The translations under genes were made by a program, and so were the position numbers. This document shows, piece by piece, positions 10,138 through 18,757 of a stretch of DNA of 64,000 nt (the stretch's first letter is position 1; each line of letters begins with the position of its first letter). The stretch covers positions 43,028-107,027 of the forward strand of contig SVMX01000010.1 of assembly GCA_015067175.1 (NCBI GenBank), given 5' to 3'. The notes under the pieces are model-generated. The model worked only from the letters and a program-made list of their open reading frames with translations, made no database searches and was not told the DNA's origin. Origin of the DNA: Oscillospiraceae bacterium. Lineage in GTDB: Bacteria; Bacillota; Clostridia; Oscillospirales; Ruminococcaceae.

Positions 10138-12093
10138 TCAACGTTTACGGCGTTTCGACTCCGCCTTACAAACATACATATACCTATCCGCAGCATTGAT
10201 AAGCTCGTTGATATCAGTGACCTGAGCAAGCTGTTTGATGCAGAAGCCTGCACTTGCGGATATCCTATAAGGCTTTTTAGCCGTGTAATTTATGTCATCT
10301 AACAAATTACGATACGCGCTGACCTTATCTATCATTGTTTTATCTGTAGCACCTGCGTTGACGCCAAGCAGATAGAACTCATCGCCGCCCGCACGAACAG
10401 ATACCTCGTTCTCATCGGTAACCCTTGCGACAGCCGATGCGATAGATTTTATCGCATAATCGCCCTCGTTGTGACCAAAATTATCGTTTATATGCTTCAA
10501 GCCGTCAATATCAAAAACTATGCAATAGAAATAATCGGTTTTTCGTGCACGGCGCAGTATCTCTTTAAGTCCGTTATCCATACCGCGTCGATTTTTAAGA
10601 CCCGTGAGCTTATCAAGCTCCGAAACATCAACAAGCATATTGTTCACCCTAGTCATTTCTAAGGCGTTGTTGACAGTTCTGACCCAGTTGCGAAGCACAT
10701 TTGTCGGCTTTACCCTCATCTTTGTATCTGCTTCCAAAACCGCGTAGCCAAACGTATTTTTCATAAAATGCACGGGTATAAAGTAAAAGCACCTGGGCAC
10801 ATCATGCTGCTCATACAGCGCAGGCAGCATTATAGAGGTCTGAAAACGCTGACGGTCATCATTGCAGTGGAAGCTTTCGATGTTCTCAACAGCTTTCCGC
10901 TCATCGGAAACAGCCATAGCGTTGACTCTCATTTCGTTCGGGAAGCCTTTTATGGAATTATACTCAACATCAAGCCAATTTCTACGAAGACACAGATAAA
11001 ACTTATCATAAGGCTTTATAAGGTATGTCTGAGCCGCTATGTTGCCAAGACACTCCTCGGGACTTCTGGATTCGGTGAGCACTTCAAGCATATAGCTGTC
11101 CATCAGGCTGCAGATATCCTCGTTGTTTTTAATGCTGTCATCAGCGTAATTGCGATTGTATCTGTACAAAGAGCGCGTCAAAGAACGCATCAGGTTCTTA
11201 TGATCTATTTTGCAGCCGCAGCTAAGGCCTATGCACAAGCCGTCTGCTACATTATAACGAGTGGGAATAAGCTCTTTGCCGGGCTCTATCATCAAACGGA
11301 TACGGTCAATAGCTTCCTCGGCCATACCGCGATTGTTCGGCTCATAAGTCGTGATACACAGCTCGTTTATCATTGCCTCCTGAGTAGCGTCATAGCCTGT
11401 CACGATGACCTGCTCGGGAACCGAAATACCGCTGTCATTCAGGCGTTTTGCAAGCCCTATAGCCATATGGTCATTTGCGCAGATAACAGCATCGGGTGTT
11501 TCAAGCTCGCCGCTTAATATCCTGTCAGCAAGGGCTGCTCCCGATGTGTACCAAAAGTCGCCGTAAAACACCTTATCATCGTCAACAGTAATTCCGTGCG
11601 CGTCACACTCCTTGCGAAAGCCCTCAAGTCTTCTGTCAGCAACGCCATCTACCTGTCTGCCTGCAAGGAAATACACATTTTTACACTTATGTACATCGAA
11701 TATATGACGTGTTATCTCACAAAATGGTGTTATATCATCTGTGTACACTGTAGTATGCTCACCCAGAGGCATATCTAAGCTTACAACAGGCTTTGTGCAA
11801 TGCTTTTTGATATGCTCGGCTACAGCGTCATAGATAGAGGTATCACCCATCGCGATCAACGGAAGCGATGCGACCACGACAGCGTCAAGATGCTCATAAT
11901 TGATAAGATCTAATAAATTGAACTCAGTCTTAAGATATTCCTTATTGGCATGGGCTGTATTTACAAGCGGTGAAAACACCGCAAGATCATAGTCGTATGC
12001 TTCGCAGCGCGACATCAATCCGTCAAGGATACGGCTTTGATATATATTTTCGGGGCAATTGATAATACAGCCGATAAGTTTTCTTCTCTCCAT
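10138..12093 (-). CDS. LacI-like periplasmic-binding-fold sensor fused to GGDEF diguanylate cyclase
   Basis: N-terminal sugar-binding fold (VVASLPL, DAVICANDHMAIGLAKRLNDSGISVPEQVIVTGYDAT); C-terminal VRAGGDEFYLLG. Confidence 0.88.
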   Translation of the reverse strand: MERRKLIGCIINCPENIYQSRILDGLMSRCEAYDYDLAVFSPLVNTAHANKEYLKTEFNLLDLINYEHLDAVVVASLPLIAMGDTSIYDAVAEHIKKHCTKPVVSLDMPLGEHTTVYTDDITPFCEITRHIFDVHKCKNVYFLAGRQVDGVADRRLEGFRKECDAHGITVDDDKVFYGDFWYTSGAALADRILSGELETPDAVICANDHMAIGLAKRLNDSGISVPEQVIVTGYDATQEAMINELCITTYEPNNRGMAEEAIDRIRLMIEPGKELIPTRYNVADGLCIGLSCGCKIDHKNLMRSLTRSLYRYNRNYADDSIKNNEDICSLMDSYMLEVLTESRSPEECLGNIAAQTYLIKPYDKFYLCLRRNWLDVEYNSIKGFPNEMRVNAMAVSDERKAVENIESFHCNDDRQRFQTSIMLPALYEQHDVPRCFYFIPVHFMKNTFGYAVLEADTKMRVKPTNVLRNWVRTVNNALEMTRVNNMLVDVSELDKLTGLKNRRGMDNGLKEILRRARKTDYFYCIVFDIDGLKHINDNFGHNEGDYAIKSIASAVARVTDENEVSVRAGGDEFYLLGVNAGATDKTMIDKVSAYRNLLDDINYTAKKPYRISASAGFCIKQLAQVTDINELINAADRYMYVCKAESKRRKR

Positions 12094-12220
12094 ATCACCG
12101 CACCCCTTTCTGTAGCCTAATAAGTTTTTTGACAAATTTTCACTTCTTACTATTTTACCACACTTTCTTAGTATTGTCAAGTTAGTGCAGTAAAGTAATT
12201 TAAAAACTTCAGAAAAACTA

Positions 12221-12249
12221 TTGACAAACCGAAAAAAGTAGGTTATAAT
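12221..12249 (+). promoter_or_regulatory. Sigma-70-type promoter of the gpx operon
   Basis: TTGACA - 17 bp - TATAAT. Confidence 0.85.
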
Positions 12250-12263
12250 AAAGCTACGCTAGA

Positions 12264-12288
12264 TTGTATGCAATTCAATTGCATACAA
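12264..12288. promoter_or_regulatory. Perfect 12-1-12 palindrome, candidate OhrR/MarR operator
   Basis: TTGTATGCAATT C AATTGCATACAA just downstream of the -10 and upstream of the RBS. Confidence 0.8.
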
Positions 12289-12305
12289 GCACAAGGAGGA
12301 TAAAT

Positions 12306-12779
12306 ATGAGTATTTATGACTTTCATGTTAAGGACGCAGAGGGAAACGACATCGATATGAGCTGCTATAAGGGCAAGGCTCTGCTTATAGTAAACACCGC
12401 AACAGGCTGCGGCTTCACTCCGCAGTACGAGGGCTTGCAGGACCTTTACGAAAAGTATCAAGATAAGGGTCTTGAGATACTTGATTTCCCCTGCAATCAG
12501 TTCGGAAATCAGGCTCCGGGCAGCGAGGAGGAGATAATGGACTTCTGCCAGTCGCGCTATGGCGTTACGTTCAAAATGTTTGCAAAGATAAAAGTAAACG
12601 GAGACGGCGAGGAGCCGCTCTACAGCTATTTAAAATCTCAGCATGGCGGTATTATGGGCAAGAATATCAAGTGGAATTTCACTAAATTCCTCGTGGACAA
12701 AAACGGAAATATAGTTGACCGCTTCTCCCCCACTACCGCTCCCGAAAAGCTTGAGAAGAAGATAAAGGAGGTTCTCTGA
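12306..12779 (+). CDS. Glutathione peroxidase-family protein (Cys type)
   Basis: LLIVNTATGCGFTPQYEGLQDLYEKYQDKGLEILDFPCNQFGNQAPG. Confidence 0.93.
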   Translation: MSIYDFHVKDAEGNDIDMSCYKGKALLIVNTATGCGFTPQYEGLQDLYEKYQDKGLEILDFPCNQFGNQAPGSEEEIMDFCQSRYGVTFKMFAKIKVNGDGEEPLYSYLKSQHGGIMGKNIKWNFTKFLVDKNGNIVDRFSPTTAPEKLEKKIKEVL

Positions 12780-13039
12780 TGGAATACACCTATAAAACAC
12801 AAAACACCTGTTCTACAGAAATAAAATTCGACATTGACGAAAACGGCGTGATACGCGATGTTATCTTTATAGGCGGCTGCAACGGCAATCTCAAAGCTGT
12901 TGCAAAGCTCGTTGAGGGCTGCTCCGTTGACGAGATAGACGAAAAGCTTTCAGGCATAACCTGCGGCAGACGTCCGACTTCTTGTGCAGACCAGCTTGCA
13001 AAAGCCGTAAAAAAGGCGTATAATAGTATCCAGAGGTGA
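12779..13039 (+). CDS. TSCPD-domain (TIGR03905-like) small protein
   Basis: TYKTQNTCSTEIKFDIDENGVIRDVIFIGGCNGNLKAV...GITCGRRPTSCADQLAKA; TGATG overlap with gpx. Confidence 0.85.
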   Translation: MEYTYKTQNTCSTEIKFDIDENGVIRDVIFIGGCNGNLKAVAKLVEGCSVDEIDEKLSGITCGRRPTSCADQLAKAVKKAYNSIQR

Positions 13040-13043
13040 TACT

Positions 13044-13478
13044 ATGGACAAAAAATATGACGCGCTCTGTCTTGAAAATCAGCTTTGCTTTCCGCTTTAT
13101 GCCTGCGCAAAGGAAGTTGTTCGCAGATATACTCCGTTTCTAAACGAGCTTGACCTCACCTACACCCAGTATATCGCCATGATGGCGCTGTGGGAAAAGC
13201 GTGAAATGAACGTCAAATCGCTTGGAGAGCTGCTGTATCTTGATTCGGGGACGCTGACGCCGCTTCTGAAAAAGCTTGAAGCAAAGGGCTATATCAGCCG
13301 AAAGCGGGCCGCAAAAGACGAGCGTGCGCTGACAGTTACACTGACCACAGAGGGCGAACACCTTAAAGACAAAGCCTTGTGTATTCCGCAGAAGATGGCG
13401 GCGTGTGTGCAGCTTGACAAGCATGACGCAGCTGAGCTTCACAGGATACTGCACAAGCTTTTGAACAGCTTTGAATAA
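13044..13478 (+). CDS. ohrR: MarR-family regulator, OhrR type
   Basis: LENQLCFPLYACAKEVVRRYTPFLNELDLTYTQYIAMMALWE...LYLDSGTLTPLLKKLEAKGYISRKR; N-terminal reactive Cys context as in OhrR. Confidence 0.87.
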   Translation: MDKKYDALCLENQLCFPLYACAKEVVRRYTPFLNELDLTYTQYIAMMALWEKREMNVKSLGELLYLDSGTLTPLLKKLEAKGYISRKRAAKDERALTVTLTTEGEHLKDKALCIPQKMAACVQLDKHDAAELHRILHKLLNSFE

Positions 13479-13480
13479 AC

Positions 13481-13512
13481 AACAGCCCGAGGCCTTTCTC
13501 GGGCTGTATTTG
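13481..13512. terminator. Terminator after the gpx operon
   Basis: aacAGCCCGAGgcctttCTCGGGCTgtattt. Confidence 0.7.
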
Positions 13513-13607
13513 CGTTTATTGCAAAAACTCATTTCAGTTATTTGACACAACTGTTTTTTTGCGGTAAAATATAGGTAAAAAACAACAAATAGAAAAGAAG
13601 TGCATTT

Positions 13608-14957
13608 ATGAATAACACCGAGGCTTACTACAAAAAAATGACCGAAACGCCTGTATCAAGGCTTATAATTCGGCTTGGAATACCCACTACCGTTTCTATG
13701 CTCGTCACCAGCATATACAACATGGCTGACACCTACTTTGTCGGCACGCTCGGCGAAAGTCCGCAGGCGGCAACGGGTATCCTGTTTACGCTGCAAGCAA
13801 TAATCCAGGCGGTCGCCTTTATGCTTGGACAAGGTTCTGGAACACTGGTTTCAAAAGCGCTTGCAGACAAAAACACAGATGAAGCCTCACAGTATGTTTC
13901 GACCGCCTTTTTCACTGGCGCAGCCGCGGGTACCGCGCTGACCGTTTTCGGTCTTATCTTCCTCGACCCTATGCTGTATCTGCTAGGCAGCACAGAGACC
14001 ATACTTCCGTTTGCACGCGATTACGGAATGTGGGTGCTTCTCGCCTGTCCGTTTATGGTATGCTCGTTCGTTCTGAACAACAATCTGCGTTACGAGGGCA
14101 GAGCGGTCTTTGCTATGATAGGACTTGTCACCGGCGGTATCCTCAACATCTTCGGCGATTGGCTGCTTATTGATATTTTCCACATGGGAGTATACGGCGC
14201 AGGGCTTTCAACTGCGATATCTCAGCTTATCAGCTTTATAATGCTGCTGTTTGCCCATGCAAAAACAGCGCAGGGAAAGATACGTCCTCGCTACATAAGC
14301 AGAAAATGCGCGATATACACGACTATCATGAAAATAGGCTTCCCCGCGCTTATACGTCAGGGATTAAGCTCCATTTCAAACGGTCTGCTGAATAATCTCA
14401 CAAAGCCTTTCGGCGATGCAGCGATCGCCGCTATGAGCGTAGTCAGCCGCTACTCTATGCTTGTGATGTGCGTTGGACTTGGCGTAGGACAAGGCTTTCA
14501 GCCTGTTGCTTCGTTCAACTATCAGGCAAAAAAATATCTTCGCGTTAAAAAGGGACTTCTTTTCACGATGGGAACAGGCTTCGTTCTAGTACTTATAATG
14601 ACGCTTCCCGCTTTGTTATTCCCCGAATTTATAGTTAGCCTTTTCCAAAAAAGTCCTGAAGTGCAGCGTATCGGTGCATTTGCACTTCGCTGTGCAAGCA
14701 TAGCCGCGTTGTTTTTGCCGCTGTCTATTCCCGTTAATATGCTGTATCAGAGCATACGAAAAGCAGGAATTTCCTCTGTGCTATCAATGATGCGTTCAGG
14801 GCTTATGCTTATTCCTGCATTGCTTATCACAACGCACTTTTTGGGACTTACAGGTATTCAGATATCGCAGCCCATCGCTGACGTTGCAACGGGTCTTATA
14901 AGCCTGCCGTTTATCCTGCATTTCCTTTTCAAGACGCCAAGCATCGACGCTAATTGA
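13608..14957 (+). CDS. MATE-family efflux transporter
   Basis: LIIRLGIPTTVSMLVTSIYNMADTYFVGTLG; 12 TM pattern. Confidence 0.92.
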   Translation: MNNTEAYYKKMTETPVSRLIIRLGIPTTVSMLVTSIYNMADTYFVGTLGESPQAATGILFTLQAIIQAVAFMLGQGSGTLVSKALADKNTDEASQYVSTAFFTGAAAGTALTVFGLIFLDPMLYLLGSTETILPFARDYGMWVLLACPFMVCSFVLNNNLRYEGRAVFAMIGLVTGGILNIFGDWLLIDIFHMGVYGAGLSTAISQLISFIMLLFAHAKTAQGKIRPRYISRKCAIYTTIMKIGFPALIRQGLSSISNGLLNNLTKPFGDAAIAAMSVVSRYSMLVMCVGLGVGQGFQPVASFNYQAKKYLRVKKGLLFTMGTGFVLVLIMTLPALLFPEFIVSLFQKSPEVQRIGAFALRCASIAALFLPLSIPVNMLYQSIRKAGISSVLSMMRSGLMLIPALLITTHFLGLTGIQISQPIADVATGLISLPFILHFLFKTPSIDAN

Positions 14958-15915
14958 GCCGCCGCAACTGCATTTTATCGCTCATAGGATAGCACACAAG
15001 CTCTGTGCCGCAGCGCAGCTCATTCTTTAATTCAACCGCACAGACCGCACTGTCGATATAGGTCTTGTAGTAATACACATTGCCGCTCATGCAGCAGGAA
15101 TAGGCTGTTAGCTCCTCCCTGCCGTCATCGGTGATAACGCTGCCGCGCGGCATTGCGACATTATCCAGCACATGAAAAAGTTGCATTATTCTACTGTCAT
15201 CGTCCTCGCCGCATACTGAGGTGTGCTTCAGAAAAGCCGCCCTCACAAAGCGCGACGGGGGAGAAAAATCCCCGGGCAGACCGACTGCACCGAAGCCTCT
15301 GCCAAAAGGCTTCAGCTCATATCTTCCGAAAAAGCGGCTTTGGGGATAATCAGCGGTAAGATTTACATATTGCCGCACGTTTTCTGCATGGAACGGAAAC
15401 GGCGGATTATTTGTCAGCACTCCGACCTGATTTTGATAGACTACCAGACCCTCCGCGGTACATTCCGCTGTGAGAGAGCCGTTTTTGTCCGCGATATGCC
15501 AATGCAGCGGCGTATTCGGCATCTTATCGCTAAACGGGATATCCGCTATCTCGGTGTTGCTGAGAAGCACCGCCGCCTGCGAGATATCAGCGCAGCTTCC
15601 CAGTACCCAAGGGATAAGCTCAAACGGCGCTATCTGCTTTTTGTCTTTTACGCCGCGAAGATACACGCTGTCGGGAAAGCTAAGCCCCGCCATGCAAAGT
15701 CCGACCTCGTTCATGGCGTCACAGTACAGCGGATAGCCTTTCTGGACGACCGCCGTGCCTACCAAAGCATAATGCTCACCCAACACCTCGCCGCCGCGAA
15801 AGCTGAACGGGTAGTTCCGAGGTGTTATAACTGTCTGCGCAGGCAGCGAAAACTCGATATCCATATTTCTGCCAAAACAAAAGCCGCCGCTGTTCATGGA
15901 AATACTTGTACACAT
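14950..15915 (-). CDS. Choloylglycine hydrolase / linear amide C-N hydrolase family
   Basis: MCTSISMNSGGFCFGRNMDIEFSL with N-terminal nucleophile Cys2; CDAMNEVGLCMAGLSFP; GAVGLPGDFSPPSRFVRAAF. Confidence 0.88.
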   Translation of the reverse strand: MCTSISMNSGGFCFGRNMDIEFSLPAQTVITPRNYPFSFRGGEVLGEHYALVGTAVVQKGYPLYCDAMNEVGLCMAGLSFPDSVYLRGVKDKKQIAPFELIPWVLGSCADISQAAVLLSNTEIADIPFSDKMPNTPLHWHIADKNGSLTAECTAEGLVVYQNQVGVLTNNPPFPFHAENVRQYVNLTADYPQSRFFGRYELKPFGRGFGAVGLPGDFSPPSRFVRAAFLKHTSVCGEDDDSRIMQLFHVLDNVAMPRGSVITDDGREELTAYSCCMSGNVYYYKTYIDSAVCAVELKNELRCGTELVCYPMSDKMQLRRLN

Positions 15916-16189
15916 AAGAACACTCCTTTCGGTATATGCGGTTATTCTTCCCTGCCTTTATCTCGGAATACATAAAAGCAATAAATTCTGTGCATTTGTA
16001 ATCTTCAACAAAGCTGCTTGCGCGCAGCTTGTCTTTTTTTATCCTTAAAAATCAAAATTAACCGTTTTTTATATTGATTTATCCCAAAAATCTGTTATAA
16101 TAGTATTAAGCCTTATTTTGAGGCGATACTTGACATAATCGAGCCGCAAGGCTTTTCCATAAAATGACGTGACAGAAAGAGGTAATGAT

Positions 16190-17158
16190 ATGAACAAGGT
16201 TTTACTTATCGGCGAGCCTATGGAGCTTCTGCTTGCAAAAACTGAGGGCAGACTTTGCGATGTGACCGACTTTGAAGCATCTGTGACAGGCGCAGAGCTT
16301 AATGTTGCAGTCGGAGTATCACGACTGGGTCTTACCGCAAGATACATGACCAGACTCGGCAGTGACCCCAGAGCCGAGCGTATACGCGAGTTTATGAAAA
16401 AGAACAGCATTTCAGACGACCTTATCATCACAGACCCCAACCATCAGACGGGCTGTATGATGAAGAGCAAAGCAAAGCCCGGCGAGCATGAGATATACTA
16501 CTACCGTCAGAATACTGCGGCTTCCTTTATCTGCGAGGAGGACATCAACGCGCTCGACCTGTCGGATATCCGCGCAGTGCATATCACAGGAATATTCCCT
16601 GCTATATCCGAAGCAGCTGCAAAAGCCGCTCGCAGACTTATCGAAAGAGCGCAGCAGGAGCACATCACCGTTGTGTTCGACCCAAATCACCGCGGTATTC
16701 TTTGGACAGAAGACAAGGCTACGCTGGAGCTGCTTAACGACATTGCAGCAAGAGCCGATGTATTTCTCCCGAACCTGAACGAAGCAGAGAAGCTCTGCGG
16801 TCTTTCCGACCCCGAGCAGATAGCAGACCACTATCTCGCCCTCGGCACCAAAAAGATCGTTATAACTATGGGTAAGCGCGGTGCTTTCTACAAAAGTGCT
16901 GTGGAAAGCGGCGTAGTTCCTACCTTTATGGCTGACGAGATAATAAACACCCTCGGCGCAGGCGACGGCTTTGCCGCAGGTCTTATCAGCGGTATCTGCG
17001 ATGAGATACCCTTAGGCGAGGCGGTAATTCGCGCAAACGCTGTGGGAAGTATGCAGCTCAACTGCGACAGCGAGCACGCGGGACTTCCCACAATGGCACA
17101 GCTTCGCGAATATATGCTTGACCACCGCTTTGTTGCCGAAAGCCTGAGCGAATCCTGA
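16190..17158 (+). CDS. kdgK: PfkB-family sugar kinase (2-keto-3-deoxygluconate kinase-like)
   Basis: VTGAELNVAVGVSRLGLTARYMTRLGSDP; NTLGAGDGFAAGLISG. Confidence 0.88.
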   Translation: MNKVLLIGEPMELLLAKTEGRLCDVTDFEASVTGAELNVAVGVSRLGLTARYMTRLGSDPRAERIREFMKKNSISDDLIITDPNHQTGCMMKSKAKPGEHEIYYYRQNTAASFICEEDINALDLSDIRAVHITGIFPAISEAAAKAARRLIERAQQEHITVVFDPNHRGILWTEDKATLELLNDIAARADVFLPNLNEAEKLCGLSDPEQIADHYLALGTKKIVITMGKRGAFYKSAVESGVVPTFMADEIINTLGAGDGFAAGLISGICDEIPLGEAVIRANAVGSMQLNCDSEHAGLPTMAQLREYMLDHRFVAESLSES

Positions 17159-17176
17159 TAATTTTTCGGAGTTACT

Positions 17177-18757
17177 ATGACCCTTTATGCGACAGACCTT
17201 GACGGCACGCTGCTTAGTCCAGATATGACCATCTCGGACGAGAGCACCGCCGCACTCAATAGATGCCTTGACAAAGGCGTGCTGTTCACCTATGCAACGG
17301 CACGCTCTTTTTCGAGCGCCTCACCGCTTGTAAAAAAGCTTCATCTCTCCTGCCCCGCTGTAACGTTCAACGGGGTTTTTGTCATTGACCCGAAAACAGG
17401 AGAGCACCTTATCGAAAACATCTTCACCGATAAAAGCCTTTTTATCGCACAGGAATACATCGTATCAAACGGCGTTGCTCCGCTCGTCTACAGCTATATC
17501 GACGGCAGAGAACGCGTGTCTTACCTCGCCGACAGGCAGAACGATGTGCGCGGCTATGTTGACAGCAGAAAGGGCGATAAACGTCTGCGTCCCGTAAAGG
17601 ATTATGCAGAGCTTTTCGAGGGGCGTATCTTCTACATAACCATCATCGACCCAAAGCAGGACCGCGCCGAGCTTTTCGATGTATTCAGCCGCGAGAACGG
17701 CTTTTCTTCAAACTGTATGCAGGACACCTACGACCCCGAGATAATATGGTTTGAGATTTTCAGCAAAAATGCTTCAAAGGCAAGCGCGATATTGCAGATA
17801 ATGGAGCTTATGCACGCCGACAAGCTTGTGTGCTTCGGCGACAATATGAACGATATTTCCATGATACGCGCCGCAGACACAGGCGTTGCTGTCGCGAATG
17901 CCTGCGAGGAGCTTAAAGCCGAAGCCGATATAATCATCGGCAGAAACTCAGAGGGCGCAGTCGCTGAGTTTATCCGTCAGCGCGAGGAGCCGTCACAGCA
18001 CATCGACCGCTTTTCACACGCGCTCAGTATTGCAATGACCAGAACACGTGGAATGCATGGCTCAGTGGGAACTCAAAACGAAAAGCTTATCCATGCAACG
18101 CTGAAAAGCTACTACGCGCCATACTCGGACGAGCAGGAGATAAAGATTGGCAGATACTACGCCGACGCAGTGAGCGAGGACGGCATTTTTGAGATACAAA
18201 CGCGCTCCTTGTACAGGCTGAAAGATAAGCTAAGGGACTTCACCGCGGCAGCTTTGGTAACAGTGGTGCACCCCGTTGAGTATGAGAGCCGCACCGTCTA
18301 TATCAGTGCTGACACGGGCGAGGTCATGAAAGAAACTCCTTTCAGAAAGGCTGACCCCAAGGCGAAGATTTTCCGCGAGCTGTATTCTATTCGGGAATTT
18401 CTCGGCAACGAGCGTGTGAGGATAATCCTTGCAAGGCTGCGTGTTGAGAAGCGCGTGTATTTCCGTGGAAATGGTCTGCCCGACCTCAGAAACAGACGCG
18501 TGAAGCAAAGCGTTGAGATACAAAAGGTACCGCTAAAGCTAATAAGCGAGACTGTTCTCGGTAGCAAAGAGGATTATCTTATCTATCTTCCCGACGAGCT
18601 ACCCGAAAGCTTCACGAAAAAGGAATTTTTGAAGCTCTCAAAGGACGGCACAACATCGCTTAGACTTGAAGTGCTTCGCGCTGTGGGCGTTATCACTCAG
18701 ATAGGAAAGCAAGGAAAAAGCATTATTTACTCTATATCGGATAAGGAGCAGTCATGA
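17177..18757 (+). CDS. Cof-type HAD hydrolase fused to a C-terminal nuclease-like domain
   Basis: N-terminal YATDLDGTLLSPDMTIS and VCFGDNMNDISMIRAADTGVAVANA; C-terminal region with GRYYADAVSEDGIFEIQTRSLYRLKDKL. Confidence 0.85.
   Translation: MTLYATDLDGTLLSPDMTISDESTAALNRCLDKGVLFTYATARSFSSASPLVKKLHLSCPAVTFNGVFVIDPKTGEHLIENIFTDKSLFIAQEYIVSNGVAPLVYSYIDGRERVSYLADRQNDVRGYVDSRKGDKRLRPVKDYAELFEGRIFYITIIDPKQDRAELFDVFSRENGFSSNCMQDTYDPEIIWFEIFSKNASKASAILQIMELMHADKLVCFGDNMNDISMIRAADTGVAVANACEELKAEADIIIGRNSEGAVAEFIRQREEPSQHIDRFSHALSIAMTRTRGMHGSVGTQNEKLIHATLKSYYAPYSDEQEIKIGRYYADAVSEDGIFEIQTRSLYRLKDKLRDFTAAALVTVVHPVEYESRTVYISADTGEVMKETPFRKADPKAKIFRELYSIREFLGNERVRIILARLRVEKRVYFRGNGLPDLRNRRVKQSVEIQKVPLKLISETVLGSKEDYLIYLPDELPESFTKKEFLKLSKDGTTSLRLEVLRAVGVITQIGKQGKSIIYSISDKEQS

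Noticed and set aside
15223-15975. 250-aa plus-strand ORF opposite the choloylglycine hydrolase
   Set aside because: Antisense shadow ORF.
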